Shown here: piece by piece, positions 1-9,088 of the stretch
Numbering within the stretch: the stretch's first letter is position 1
Layout of the letters: each line of letters starts with the position of its first letter
Source of the DNA: JACDER01 sp963842575
GTDB lineage: Bacteria; Actinomycetota; Thermoleophilia; Gaiellales; Gaiellaceae
NCBI GenBank assembly: GCA_963842575.1
Contig: CAWJGS010000004.1
Location: forward strand, 620,001-684,000
Direction: 5' to 3'
Length of the DNA: 64,000 nucleotides
The notes under the pieces: model-generated
Told to the model about the DNA's origin: nothing
Seen by the model: the letters and a program-made list of their open reading frames with translations, nothing else
Databases searched by the model: none
Position numbers and translations under genes: made by a program

Positions 1-724
1 CGTGCTCGAGGATCCGCTGGTGGAGATCGGCCAGCAAGGGGCTCGGTTCGAGCCCGAGCTCGTGGACGAGCCGGCGACGAGCATGTCCGTATGCCTCGAG
101 TGCCTCGACCTGACGGCCCGCCTGGTAGAGCGCAAGCATCAGCTGGCTCATCAACCGCTCGCGGAGCGGATTGGCATCGGCTGCAGCTTGCAATTCGGAT
201 ACGAGCTCGTCGCCACGGCCGAGCTCGAGCTCCGCGTCTGCCCACGCCTCGAACGCACGAAGCCGTTCCTCCTCGAGCGGCGCAAGCTCTCCGCGGAAGG
301 ATGTGTTGCTTGCGAACTCCGGCAGAACGTCACCGCGCCACAGCGCCAGAGCATCTGCGAACTGCTCGGCCGCCACGAGGAGGTTTCCCTCCTCGCGCGC
401 GCGACCGGCGCTTGCGACGAGCCCGCGAAAGCGCAAGAGATCGAGCTCATCCGGAGAGACACTGAGCCGGTAACCATTCCTGAGCGTCTCGATTCGATCG
501 GCGCCGAGCACCTTCCGGAGGTACGAGACACGGACCTGCAACGAGTTGCGAGCGCTTGCCGGCGGGTCCGTGGGCCAGAGCGCGTCGATCAGCCGATCGG
601 CCGGAACGGTCTCATTTGCGCGGAGCAGCAGAAAAGCGAGTACGCCGCGCTCCTTGGCCCCCGCGAGCGACAGCACGTGTCCGCTGTGATGGACGACGAG
701 CGGTCCGAGCAGAGCAAACTCCAC
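1..724 (-). CDS. SARP/BTAD-family transcriptional regulator, 3' end beyond window
   Basis: The minus-strand reading begins VEFALLGPLVV and continues through an OmpR-type winged helix (about residues 1-95, including NSLQVRVSYLRKVLG) into a bacterial transcriptional activator domain rich in paired helices (to residue 241, ending LVHELGLEPSPLLADLHQRI). This is the standard SARP/AfsR N-terminal layout. The gene runs off the left edge, so a C-terminal extension (ATPase, TPR, or membrane plus sensor part) cannot be judged. I chose the GTG at 724 because the protein then starts at the conserved beta strand; an in-frame GTG at 751 would overlap the repeat array upstream. SARPs bind heptamer direct repeats, and such repeats lie immediately upstream. 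Confidence 0.85.
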   Translation of the reverse strand, partial: MEFALLGPLVVHHSGHVLSLAGAKERGVLAFLLLRANETVPADRLIDALWPTDPPASARNSLQVRVSYLRKVLGADRIETLRNGYRLSVSPDELDLLRFRGLVASAGRAREEGNLLVAAEQFADALALWRGDVLPEFASNTSFRGELAPLEEERLRAFEAWADAELELGRGDELVSELQAAADANPLRERLMSQLMLALYQAGRQVEALEAYGHARRRLVHELGLEPSPLLADLHQRILEH

Positions 725-750
725 TGCTGCTCGAATCGAGTGGAGAGCCA

Positions 751-790
751 CCGTCAGTCGACCGTCAGCTAACCGTAAGCAAGCCGTAAG
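751..790. promoter_or_regulatory. four 11-bp-phased heptamer direct repeats, probable SARP operator
   Basis: CCGTCAG occurs at 751 and 762 and CCGTAAG at 773 and 784, giving exact 11-bp spacing, one helical turn. SARP regulators are known to bind heptamer direct repeats with this spacing near the -35 position. The array sits between the SARP gene (minus) and the small HTH gene (plus), so it could control either or both. Which gene is the target is inference. Confidence 0.7.
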
Positions 791-837
791 TGCCGCTCCG
801 CACCTTGGCTTCTGATCTAAACAGGAAAGGAGCCGAA

Positions 838-1131
838 ATGGAAGGACGGCGCAGAACTTTCACGAAGCGGCAGCTTCAGGTGATCGAGCTGATCGCTGCC
901 GGCTGCTCGAACGAAGAGATCGGAAAGCGGCTCGGCCTCTCGCCACGCACGGCCAAGGCCCACTCGGACGCGCTCCGCAGGAAGCTCGGTGTCGCGAAGA
1001 AGCGGCAGATCCCAGCGGCATACCGGCTCGTCACCGGCCAGGATCCGCTCGAGCAGCTGCCGGCGGCTCTCGGCGTCGGAACGCGAACGCTCAGGCTCGT
1101 CCCGGATCGGGACGAGGCTGCAGCGCGGTAG
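838..1131 (+). CDS. small LuxR-type HTH protein
   Basis: This 97-residue protein is almost entirely a LuxR/GerE DNA-binding domain: FTKRQLQVIELIAAGCSNEE, then the recognition-helix region LGLSPRTAKAHSDALRRKLG. It has no receiver or sensor domain. The ATG at 838 is chosen over the GTG at 790 because a strong Shine-Dalgarno (AGGAAAGGAG, 823-832) sits just before it and the 790 start would lie inside the repeat array. It probably acts as a stand-alone regulator, like other GerE-only proteins. Its 3' end overlaps the convergent MFS gene by about 40 bases. Confidence 0.75.
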   Translation: MEGRRRTFTKRQLQVIELIAAGCSNEEIGKRLGLSPRTAKAHSDALRRKLGVAKKRQIPAAYRLVTGQDPLEQLPAALGVGTRTLRLVPDRDEAAAR

Positions 1132-2390
1132 CGGACGAGACGATGGCGAGGAAGCCGAGTAACACGCCGCCGGCGATGACGCCGGCCCAGCGAAGCGTCA
1201 CCAGCGTCCCGAGCGCGCCTGCGATCGGCCCGGTGATCGCGAGCGAGAGTGGCACGAGCCCCGACGAGACGAACGAGTCGACGCTTGCCACGCGCCCCAG
1301 GTACTCGCCCGGCACGGAGCGCTGGAGGAGCGACTCCCACAGGATCTGGCCGGTGATGAGGGAGCCGACCGACAGCGCGGAGACGAGCGCGGCCTCCCAG
1401 ACGGCGTCCGACTCCGCGTAGCCGACGAGGCAGAAGGCCGCGATCGCCCAGGCGACGTAGACGACGAAGAGCGGCCTCCGCGGCAGCCCGCGCTGCGCCA
1501 TCGCGAGCGATGCGATCAGCGCACCGATTCCGCCGGCGGAGAGCACGAGCCCGAGACCGCCGGCGCCCCCGTTCAGGTGGTTCTTGACCACGAACGGCAT
1601 CAGCACGAACACCGGGCCGAGGAAGAACACCATCGAGATGGTGACGCCCAGCAGCGTGAGCGCGAGCCAGCGCTGGGAGAGGACGTAGCGCAGGCCGTCG
1701 CGCCATGTCCCCGAAGACCGTCCCGACAGTCTTCCCGACCGCACGAGGAACAGGACGCGAGGCCATGAGCGCGAGCGCGGCGATCGAGGCGCCGAACGTG
1801 GCCGCGTCGATCAGGAAGCCGGCGCCCGCGCCGGCCACGGCCACGATCGCGCCGCCGAGCGCCGGCCCGATCACGCGCATGGTCAGCGGTCGCATGAACT
1901 GCCGCAGTGCCGCCGCCTGCACGAGCTGGTCCCTCGACAGCACCTGCGGAACGAGCGCCGTGTAGGCGGGATAGAAGAACGAGTTGCCGATCCCGTACAG
2001 CGCAACCAGCACCCAGACGTGCCAGAGCTCGAGCTGGCCCGCGACGGAGAGGATGCCCAGCACGCCGATCGCGGCCGCGCGCAGGACGTCCGCTCCGATC
2101 ATGAGCAGCCGGCGGTCGACGCGGTCGGCGAGCACGCCCGCGAGGAGGACGGCGGCGATCTCGGGCAGGAACCAGGCGACGCCGACGACCGAGAGTGCTG
2201 TGGGCGTGTTGGAGATGTCGTAGACGCCCCAGGCGAGGGCCACCGTGAAGATCCCGTCGCCCAGGGCAGAGATGGTCATCCCCGCCCAGAGGAGCCTGAA
2301 ATCGCGCACGCGAAGCGGGTTGAGGATCCTGATTGTCGTCGGCGCTCCCTCCCCGGGTCGGACGATAGAACAGTCCGGGGCGGAAGTCAC
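1091..2390 (-). CDS. MFS exporter (EntS/MFS_3-like), one frame break
   Basis: The N-terminal reading has the family opening RDFRLLWAGMTISALGDGIF, the loop ADRVDRRLLMIGAD and repeated hydrophobic helices. The C-terminal half (helices such as VLMPFVVKNHLNGGAG) is in another frame. Dropping one base near 1703 joins them as VFGDM-RDGLRYVLSQ, and the whole span has length remainder 1 modulo 3. This points to a single-base insertion, not loss of function. The product should be a 12-helix inner-membrane drug or siderophore exporter of about 430 residues; the substrate is unknown. The exact start is uncertain (region 2330-2390). It is divergent from the HD-GYP gene 22 bases away. Confidence 0.8.
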
Positions 2391-2412
2391 GCAATCGGCT
2401 TAACTCCAGGTC

Positions 2413-3975
2413 ATGGAAACGTCCAGCCGCCCCCGGGTCCGGCTTGCCGAGCTGGTTGCGGCGCTCTCGCTCGGCGTCGACCTCGGGTTCGGCCAGCCGA
2501 TGGAGCACGTCCTGCGCCAGTGCCTGATTGCACTTCGGCTCGCCGAGCGGATCGGGCTCGACGACGAGGAACGAGCGACCGTCTACTACACGGCGCTGCT
2601 GATCACGGTCGGCTGTCACACCGATGCGCACGAGCAGGCCAAGTGGTTCGGCGACGACATCGCCCTGAAGGCGATCAAGTACGACTTCGACCGCAGCCCG
2701 CGCGTCGCCTCGATGCTGATGATCGGCGCGGGCAACCCGCCGCTTCACCGCTTCCGCGTCGGGCTCGAGTTCGCCCTCTCCGGTCACCGCGAGGTGAACG
2801 GGATGATGGAGCACCACGCCGCGATCGCCCGGCTCCTCGCGGAGCAGCTCGGGCTGCCGACTGCGGTTCTGGAGTCGCTCGAGTCGGCGTACGAGCAGTG
2901 GGACGGTCACGGCTGGCCGGGCGGCTTGGCCGGAGAGGACATCCCGCTCCCGGCGAGAGTCGCACAGCTCGCGGAATACGTCGAGGTCGCGCATCGCGTC
3001 GGCGGGGTCGAGTCGGCGGGCAGGCTCGCGCAGGAGCGAAGCGGCAAGCAGTTCGACCCGGGGCTGGCGGCGCTGGTCTGCGAGGAAGGCGAGCTGCTGC
3101 TCGCCGGGCTCGATTCGATCTCGACCTGGGAGGCCGTGATCGGCGCCGAGCCCGCGCTCGCGATCACCCTCAGCGACGACGAGTTCGACCGCGCGCTCGA
3201 AGCGATCGCCAACTTCGTCGACCTCAAGTCGCCGTTCACGCTCGGACATTCGCGCGCGGTTGCGGACCTGGCCGCCGAAGCCGGACGCCGGCTCCGGCTC
3301 GACGCGGAGGAGATCCGCACCCTCCGCCGCGCGGCGCTTGTCGAAGACCTGGGCAGGCTCGGTGTCTCGAACGCGATCTGGGACAAGCCGGGATCGCTCG
3401 GTCCAGGCGAGTGGGAGCGCGTTCGCATGCACCCCTATCTCACGGAGCGCATGCTCGAGCAGTCGGCCGCGCTCGCGTCGCTCGGCGCGCTCGCCGTGCA
3501 GCATCACGAGCGCCTCGACGGCTCCGGCTATCCGCGCGGGCTTGCCGGGCCCGCGATCTCACGGCTCGCGCGCATCCTCGGAGCCGCCGATGCCTACCAG
3601 TCGTCGCGTGAGCCCCGACCGCACCGTCCCGCGCTCGAGGCGGACGAGGCCGCGGCGAACCTGCGCGCCGAAGCGGCGGCCGGGCGCCTGGACGCGGATG
3701 CAGTCGAAGCGGTGCTCGGGGCGGCGGGACACCGGGTGGCGCGGAGGCGCGAGGGGCCGGGCGGGCTGACCGCCCGCGAGGTCGAGGTGCTGCAGCTCGT
3801 TGCCCGCGGACTGTCGAACCGGGAGATCGCGCGTCGGCTGGTGATCTCGCCGAAGACGGTCGGGAGTCACGTCGAGCACATCTACGACAAGATCAACGCC
3901 TCGAGCCGCGCCACCGCGAGCCTGTTCGCCGTCCAGCACGGCCTCCTCCCCGAGGAGTCGTTCGCGCCGGCCTGA
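2413..3975 (+). CDS. HD-GYP domain protein fused to a C-terminal LuxR HTH
   Basis: The 520-residue protein has an HD-like N-terminal half (HREVNGMMEHH, then YEQWDGHGWPGGLAGEDIP), a second HD-GYP-like region (LGHSRAVADLAAEAG, then HHERLDGSGYPRGLAG) and a GerE helix-turn-helix at the end (LTAREVEVLQLVARGLSNRE ... SPKTVGSHVEHIYDKI). In the second unit the canonical HD motif reads ALVEDLGRLG, so the metal-binding His is Glu; the HHE and GYP-type motifs remain. Known HD-GYP proteins hydrolyse cyclic di-GMP. Here it may instead sense a nucleotide and drive DNA binding; that is inference. Confidence 0.85.
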   Translation: METSSRPRVRLAELVAALSLGVDLGFGQPMEHVLRQCLIALRLAERIGLDDEERATVYYTALLITVGCHTDAHEQAKWFGDDIALKAIKYDFDRSPRVASMLMIGAGNPPLHRFRVGLEFALSGHREVNGMMEHHAAIARLLAEQLGLPTAVLESLESAYEQWDGHGWPGGLAGEDIPLPARVAQLAEYVEVAHRVGGVESAGRLAQERSGKQFDPGLAALVCEEGELLLAGLDSISTWEAVIGAEPALAITLSDDEFDRALEAIANFVDLKSPFTLGHSRAVADLAAEAGRRLRLDAEEIRTLRRAALVEDLGRLGVSNAIWDKPGSLGPGEWERVRMHPYLTERMLEQSAALASLGALAVQHHERLDGSGYPRGLAGPAISRLARILGAADAYQSSREPRPHRPALEADEAAANLRAEAAAGRLDADAVEAVLGAAGHRVARRREGPGGLTAREVEVLQLVARGLSNREIARRLVISPKTVGSHVEHIYDKINASSRATASLFAVQHGLLPEESFAPA

Positions 3976-3982
3976 CGCGAAG

Positions 3983-4000
3983 ATCGGGCGTTCGCCCGAT
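3983..4000. terminator. GC-rich hairpin after the HD-GYP gene
   Basis: ATCGGGC and GCCCGAT flank a GTTC loop 7 bases after the TGA at 3975. The stem is perfect over 7 bp. No T-run follows, as is common in high-GC actinobacteria. Confidence 0.5.
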
Positions 4001-4054
4001 TGCGGCGCGCGCTCCGCCCGCCTAGCCTCCGTGGACACGACCAAGGAGGCAACG

Positions 4055-4427
4055 ATGCTCAAGCTTTCGAAGGACGCGCCGGTAGAGGACCACGGCATCG
4101 TCCAGGTCCAGACCGCCGAGGGCGACGGATACACCGCGAACGTCGTCACCTTCGCGGAGAAGGTCGATCACCGGCCCCTGTTCAAGGGCCTTCCCGACGA
4201 CAGCTGCCAATGCCCGCACTGGGGATACGTGCTCGAGGGCACGCTGACCTTCCAGTTCCCCGACGAGGAAGCGGTGTTCGAAGCGGGCGATGCGTTCTAC
4301 GTTCCCGCGGGCCATGTTCCGGTCCACGAGGCGGGCACCCGGTACGTGCAGTTCAGCCCGCTCGCACGAGCTGGAGCAGACCTCGGCGGTGATCATGGAG
4401 AACATGCAGCAGCTCCAGCAGGCCTGA
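4055..4427 (+). CDS. cupin-fold small protein, one frame break near the C terminus
   Basis: The ATG at 4055 follows AAGGAGG (4043-4049). The sequence has a single-domain cupin pattern: CPHWGYVLEGTLTFQFPDEE and AGDAFYVPAGHVPVHEAG, with His residues that could bind a metal. Read straight on, the tail becomes low-complexity. Removing one G near 4364 gives FSPL-HELEQTSAVIMENMQQ and a stop at 4425-4427, and the span length (373) agrees with a +1 error. The role and ligand are unknown. A hairpin separates it from nadE. Confidence 0.7.
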
Positions 4428-4434
4428 CCGGCAC

Positions 4435-4457
4435 GTTTTCGCCTGATAGGCGAAAAC
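4435..4457. terminator. hairpin terminator between the cupin gene and nadE
   Basis: A perfect 10-bp stem (GTTTTCGCCT with AGGCGAAAAC) encloses a 3-base GAT loop. It starts 8 bases after the cupin stop. The A/T ends let it act in either direction. Confidence 0.6.
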
Positions 4458-4473
4458 TGGTAGGCTAGGCCGC

Positions 4474-6187
4474 GTGCGGCTCGCCCTCGCGCAGATCAAC
4501 TCGGTCGTCGGCGACCTGGAGGGAAACCGCGACAGGATCCTCTCGCGCCTCGAAGAGGCGCGCGGGCTGGGCGCGGACGTCGTGATCTATCCGGAGCTCG
4601 CGGTCACCGGCTACCCGCCGGAGGACCTCCTCCTCCGCCCGGGCTTCATCCGCGCGGCCGAGCGCACGCTCGAGCGAGATCGCGGCCGAGACGCGCGACG
4701 TGGTCGCGCTCGTCGGGACGCCGCACTACGACGGCGACCTCTTCAACGCCGCCGCCGTGTGCTCGGGCGGCGAGGTGAAGGCGATCGTGCGCAAGCGTTT
4801 CCTCCCCAACTACGGCGTCTTCGACGAGGACCGCTATTTCGCGTCCGGGCGCGACCTCGTGCTCGTCCGGCTCGGCGACTGCCAGATCGGCGTGACGGTG
4901 TGCGAGGACATGTGGCAGCCCGGCCCGCCGGCCACCGACCTCGCGCTCGCGGGGGCGGAGCTGCTCGTCAACCTCTCCGCCTCGCCCTTCCACGTCGGCA
5001 AGGAGCGCGACCGCGAGGAGATGTTCGTCCAGCGCGCACGCGACAACCTCTGCTTCGTCGCCTTCTGCAACGCGGTCGGCGGGCAGGACGAGCTGATCTT
5101 CGACGGGCACTCGCTCGTCCTCGACGACGAGGGGGAGGTCCTGGCGCGCGCGCCCGGCTTCGAGGAGGCGCTGCTGGTGTGCGACGTCGACCCGCACGCG
5201 GTGGTCGGGCGGAGGCTGCGGGACGTGCGCCGGCGCTCGCTCGCGCGCGAGCGGGAGGAGCTGCCCGCGCGCGTGGTCGAGGTGTCGTCGTCGCCACGCC
5301 CGGCGCCACCGGTCGAGCCTGTGATCGTGCCGATCCCGGACGACCTCGAGCAGATGCGCCGCGCGCTCGAGCTCGGGCTGCTCGACTACGTGGAGAAGAA
5401 CGGGTTCCGCGAGGTCGTGCTCGGCGTGTCGGGTGGGATCGACTCGGCCCTGACCGCGGCGCTGGCCGCAGAGGCGCTCGGGCCGGAGCGCGTCCACTGC
5501 GTGTCGATGCCGTCCCGCTACTCGTCCGAAGGGACGCGCTCGGACGCGCGGCGGCTCGCGGAGGATCTCGGCTGCGACTTCCGTGAGCTGCCGATCGGGC
5601 CCGTCGTTGACGCGTACTCCGAGGTGCTGGCCGGGCCGTTCGAGGGGCTCGAGCACGACCTGACCGAGGAGAACCTGCAGGCGCGGGCGCGCGGCGTGAT
5701 CCTCATGGCGCTGTCGAACAAGTTCGGCTGGCTCGTGGTCGCGACCGGGAACAAGTCGGAGCTCTCGGTCGGCTACGCGACGCTGTACGGGGACATGGCC
5801 GGCGGCTTCGCGCTGCTGAAGGACGTGTACAAGACCGACGTCTGGCGGCTCTCGCGCTACCTGAACGAGCACGCCGGGCGGGAGGTCATCCCGGCCTCGA
5901 TCATCGAGCGCGCGCCGAGCGCGGAGCTGCGCGATGACCAGCTGGACGAGGACTCGCTCCCGCCCTACCCCGAGCTCGACAAGGTGCTGGAGGCCTACGT
6001 GGAGGAGGATCGCTCGCGCGACGAGCTCACGTCGGATGGGTTCGACCCGGACGTCGTCGAGCGCGCGCTGGCGTTGATCGACCGCGCGGAGTACAAGCGC
6101 CGCCAGGCGCCGCCCGGCGTGAAGCTGCGCCCGAAGGCCTTCGGGCGCGACCGGCGGACGCCGATCACGAACCGCTGGCGCGACTAG
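4474..6187 (+). CDS. nadE: glutamine-dependent NAD+ synthetase, one frame break
   Basis: It makes NAD+ from nicotinate adenine dinucleotide using ammonia from glutamine, the last step of NAD biosynthesis, in the cytoplasm. The N-terminal nitrilase-type glutaminase shows YPELAVTGYPPEDLL (catalytic Glu) and VTVCEDMW (catalytic Cys). The C-terminal synthetase has the PP-loop LGVSGGIDSALTAALA and ATGNKSELSVGYATLYGD. The first 66 codons are in another frame; dropping one G near 4672 joins ERTL to SEIAAETRDVV, and the span length has remainder 1. The repaired length of about 570 is normal for the two-domain form. Confidence 0.92.
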
Positions 6188-6200
6188 GCTCGGCCGGCAT

Positions 6201-6215
6201 CGTCCGTTTCGGACG
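6201..6215. terminator. small hairpin after nadE
   Basis: CGTCCG and CGGACG flank TTT, 13 bases after the nadE stop, followed by TCTTG. The perfect 6-bp stem is terminator-like. Confidence 0.4.
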
Positions 6216-6256
6216 TCTTGCGGTCGGCGGCGATGCGAGGCAGCATTGAGGCGACG

Positions 6257-6430
6257 ATGCCGAAGAACCCGATTGACCCCGAAACCAGGGCGCGATGGGC
6301 GGAAGCGCGCCGCGAGCTCGAGCAGGCGATCGAGCGTCTCGATGCAAAGCGGCAGGCGAGGCTGGAGCATGAGGAGCGGCGGCGGCGGCGGTTGCGCCGT
6401 CTCACCTTCGGTCTGCTCGGCGGCGCGTAG
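6257..6430 (+). CDS. small basic coiled-coil-like hypothetical protein
   Basis: This 57-residue reading (MPKNPIDPETRARWAEARRE ...) is strongly helical and charged, with an Arg-rich stretch followed by a short hydrophobic end (LTFGLLGGA). The heptad-like A/L spacing suggests a single amphipathic helix. I know no function. Codon use matches its neighbours. It ends 6 bases before the convergent GNAT stop. Confidence 0.5.
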   Translation: MPKNPIDPETRARWAEARRELEQAIERLDAKRQARLEHEERRRRRLRRLTFGLLGGA

Positions 6431-6436
6431 GCCCCG

Positions 6437-6989
6437 CTAAGCGAGCTCGCCCGAGAGCAGCGAGAACACGACCGAGTCGAACCGCGAGCCGTCGGTCGCG
6501 CGGCGCGAGGCGCGCTCGATGCCCTCGCGCGTGAATCCGACGCGTCCGGCCAGACGGATCGATGCCTCGTTCCGCGGGTCGACGCGCAGCTCGAGCCGCT
6601 CGATCCCGTTCTCCTCGAAGGCCCACTGCGCCAGAAGCCGAAGCGTCCGCGTCGCGTAGCCCTTGCCGCGCTCGGCGCCGGCGAGGAAGTACGAGCCCTC
6701 CGCGATGTCGTGGTCGTAGAACCCGAGGTTGGCGCCGCCGACGATCTCGCCGTCGACGGTGATCACGAAGACGGCCCACGTCCCCTCGGCCCACGACTGC
6801 CGCGCGCGCTCGATGTTGGCGAGGATCTCGCCGTGGTCGGGCGGCGGCTCGTCGTCCCAGAGCATCCAGCGGCGCGTGTCCTCCTCGGAGCGGATCGGGA
6901 GGAGCGCGTCTGCGTCGGCGCGGCTCGGGCGGCCGCAGCAGGACGACATCGTCCTGGAGCGGCGGATCGGGCGGGATCAGCTCGCGCAC
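6437..6989 (-). CDS. GNAT-family N-acetyltransferase (RimJ/RimL-like), one frame break
   Basis: The acetyl-CoA-binding segment is FLAGAERGKGYATRTLRLLA, followed by the RimJ/RimL-type ending RLELRVDPRNEASIRLAGRV and GFTREGIERA. The N terminus (RELIPPDPPLQDDVVLLRPP) is in another frame; dropping one base near 6926 gives LRPP-SRADADALLPIRSEED. Length 553 agrees with a +1 error. The likely start is GTG at 6989. These enzymes acetylate amino groups on ribosomal proteins or small molecules; the substrate here cannot be told. It is divergent from the hydrolase at 7008. Confidence 0.85.
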
Positions 6990-7007
6990 GGGCTTAGGCT
7001 TCCACAG

Positions 7008-7790
7008 ATGCGTACGTTCGAGGTCGCGGGACTGCCTGGGCACCGGAGTGGGTCCGGGCGACCCGCGCTGCTGCTGCACGGCGGGCCGGGCCTGTCGCGA
7101 CTACATGGGGCCGCTGGCCGAGGAGCTGGACGGCCTCTTCGAGACGATCCGCTACACGCAGCGCGGGACGCCGCCTGTCGACGTCAGGTCCGCCTTACAC
7201 GGTCGAGATCGCACGTCGAGGACGCGATCGCCGTCCTCGACCACTTCGAGCTCGAGCAGGCGTGGGCGATCGGCCACTCGTGGGGCGGGCACCTGGCTCT
7301 CCACCTCGCGGTCGCGCATCCGGACCGAATCAGCGGGCTGATCTGCATCAACACGCTGGGCGCCCACGAGGACGGGCTGGCGGAGTTTGGCGTCAACCTG
7401 CGGAACCGCATCCCGGCCGAGGACGCCGAGCGGGCGGACAGTCTCGAAGGGACTGAGCGCCTTGCCCTGCTCTGGCCCGGCTACTTCGCCGATCCCTCGA
7501 ACGCGCCGGAGATGCCCGAGTGGGAGATGGGCTCGGAAGCCAACGCCGACACGTTCACCTCGATCCACGCCCACTTCGAGGCGGGAACGCTCGCGACCGG
7601 CCTGCCGAAGCTGGAGTTGCCCGCGCTGTTCATCCACGGCGAGGCTGATCCCTTCCCCGCCTACGTCTCGCACAACACGTTCGAGCTCATTCGCGGCGCT
7701 GTGCTTGTCGAGCTTCTGGATGCCGGCCACTTCCCCTGGCTGGAGAGACCGGGCGTGATCCGCGGGGTCGTGGGGCGCTTCCTTCACTAG
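7008..7790 (+). CDS. alpha/beta hydrolase (proline iminopeptidase-like), frame broken in its N-terminal third
   Basis: The fold elements are visible: oxyanion strand LLLHGGPGLS, nucleophile elbow GHSWGGH, acid strand FIHGEADPF and the final His in DAGHFPWLERPG. Between 7097 and 7211 the reading changes frame. Three single-base removals (near 7097, 7184 and 7211) give LSDYMGPLAEEL ... YTQRGTPP ... GPPYTVEI-HVEDAIAVLDHF, the usual proline iminopeptidase spacing. The total length is a multiple of 3, as three insertions would give. The substrate is probably a peptide or small ester. It overlaps the convergent Nudix gene by 4 bases. Confidence 0.82.
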   Translation: MRTFEVAGLPGHRSGSGRPALLLHGGPGLSRLHGAAGRGAGRPLRDDPLHAARDAACRRQVRLTRSRSHVEDAIAVLDHFELEQAWAIGHSWGGHLALHLAVAHPDRISGLICINTLGAHEDGLAEFGVNLRNRIPAEDAERADSLEGTERLALLWPGYFADPSNAPEMPEWEMGSEANADTFTSIHAHFEAGTLATGLPKLELPALFIHGEADPFPAYVSHNTFELIRGAVLVELLDAGHFPWLERPGVIRGVVGRFLH

Positions 7791-8262
7791 ACGCCCACGT
7801 CGATCGGCTCCGCCGGCGGCCCGTCCGCGAGCAGCTCGCGGACGAGGGCGCCGAGCCGGCTAGGCGCGAACTGCTCCTGTGAGGCCGCGATCTCGGCGAG
7901 CGTCCACCAGCGCAGCTCGTGCACGTCCTCGGCCGCGAGATCGATCTGCGGCGCGACCACCGGAGAGTCCACCCGCACGACGTAGTAGCGCTCGACCTGG
8001 CGGATGTAGTGCTCCGCCCAGTGGAACGACGTGCTCGCGCGTCCACACGCACGGGCCGTGCTCGCGCGGCGATCCCCGCCTCCTCGAGCAGCTCGCGGCG
8101 GAGCGCCTCCTCGTGCGTCTCGCCCTCGTCGAGCGCGCCGCCCGGCGTGGCCCACCAGCTCTGGCGCGAGGTGGGACTGCGGAAGAGGACCAGCAGGATG
8201 CGGTCGTCCGGGTCGAGGACGATCGCGCGCGCGGCGACGCGCAGCTGGGGCTCGGTGCCCAT
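7787..8262 (-). CDS. Nudix hydrolase, frame broken mid-gene
   Basis: The Nudix box is complete: GGALDEGETHEEALRRELLE then EAGI. The N terminus ARAIVLDPDDRILLVLF is typical of the MutT-like fold. The C-terminal half (HYIRQVERYYVVRVDSP, DLAAEDVHELRWWTLAEI) lies in a different frame. The span has remainder 2 modulo 3 and two nearly identical contexts (near 8036 and 8066) can each lose one base to restore EHGPCVWTR-STSFHWAEH. The product hydrolyses some nucleoside diphosphate-linked compound; the substrate is not predictable. Confidence 0.82.
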
Positions 8263-8282
8263 AGCGCGAGCGTAAAGGCTCG

Positions 8283-8801
8283 TCAGCCGAGGAGTCGTGC
8301 GAGCCGCCGGAACCAGCGCAGCCGCTCGGCGTACGGAACGGCGGCGTTGGCGGGCGAAGTGGAGGGAAGGACATACAGGCGCGTCTCGCCGAGCTTCCGT
8401 TTCTGCACGCCGAGCTCGGGGCGCTCGTTGAAGGCGCCGCGGTAGGCCTCCTTGCCGACGAAGGCGATCACGCCCGGCTCGAGCTCGCGGGCGATGCCTT
8501 CCAGCCGCTCGGCCGAGCCGGCGAAGTCGCCGCGGCGGAGGTCGCCGGATCCCGGCGTCGTCCGGTAGGCCGCGTTCGTGAGCCCGTAGCCGTAGCGGGG
8601 GAGGTCGAACTGCTCCTCGGGGGCGAGGAGGCGCGGGGTCAGGCCGGCGTCGTGGAGGAGGCGCCAGAAGTCGTTGCGCGGATTGGCGAAGTGCGCGCGG
8701 GCCGCGGCCGAGACGCGACCCGGGTTGATGCCGCAGAAGATCGCCTTCAGGCCGGGAGCGAGGACGTCCGGGACGTCACTGGCAGCGCCGGTGGCGCTCA
8801 C
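8283..8801 (-). CDS. mug: G/U mismatch-specific DNA glycosylase
   Basis: It removes uracil or ethenocytosine from mismatches in double-stranded DNA. The 172-residue protein shows the MUG/TDG active-site motif GINPGRVSA (Asn26) with NPRNDFWRLLHDAG and YGYGLTN, and the C-terminal insertion loop VLPSTSPANAA. The length matches the family. It lies about 20 bases downstream of the Nudix start on the same strand; a link to nucleotide-pool cleaning is plausible but not shown. Confidence 0.9.
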   Translation of the reverse strand: MSATGAASDVPDVLAPGLKAIFCGINPGRVSAAARAHFANPRNDFWRLLHDAGLTPRLLAPEEQFDLPRYGYGLTNAAYRTTPGSGDLRRGDFAGSAERLEGIARELEPGVIAFVGKEAYRGAFNERPELGVQKRKLGETRLYVLPSTSPANAAVPYAERLRWFRRLARLLG

Positions 8802-8900
8802 CGCGGGCGACGGGGCCGCAGCGCAGGCGCGGACGCGGGCCGAGCCGCAGCTTCGGCACGCTTGGAGTGCGCCGACGGAGTCGGATGCATGTCTTCCGCA

Positions 8901-9056
8901 CTATGCGGCTTCCCGGTCCCGCCGGTCGAGCCGCCCCTCGAACAGCCGGCGGATCTGCTCGCCCGACAGCCTGCTGACCAGCCGCGGACGCCTCTTGATC
9001 ACCACGACCCGGCGCGGCCCTCCGTAGCAGCGCTCGTAGCACTCCGCCTCGGTCAT
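8901..9056 (-). CDS. short conserved-looking hypothetical protein
   Basis: From ATG 9056 the product begins MTEAECYERCYGGPRRVVVI and ends RRLFEGRLDRRDREAA, 51 residues; an upstream start at 9098 would add 14. The CYxRCYGG motif with two cysteines followed by a basic helix could bind a metal or nucleic acid. I do not recognise a named family. It sits between mug and the dehydrogenase gene and may be co-transcribed with them. Confidence 0.5.
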   Translation of the reverse strand: MTEAECYERCYGGPRRVVVIKRRPRLVSRLSGEQIRRLFEGRLDRRDREAA

Positions 9057-9088
9057 CGGCTTCCGCCCCCACCGCACGGGTCCGAAGC

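Noticed and set aside
1600..3507. A 635-codon minus-strand frame across the HD-GYP gene
   Set aside because: Low-complexity, Arg-rich translation with no family signature; the plus-strand HD-GYP/LuxR reading explains the region.
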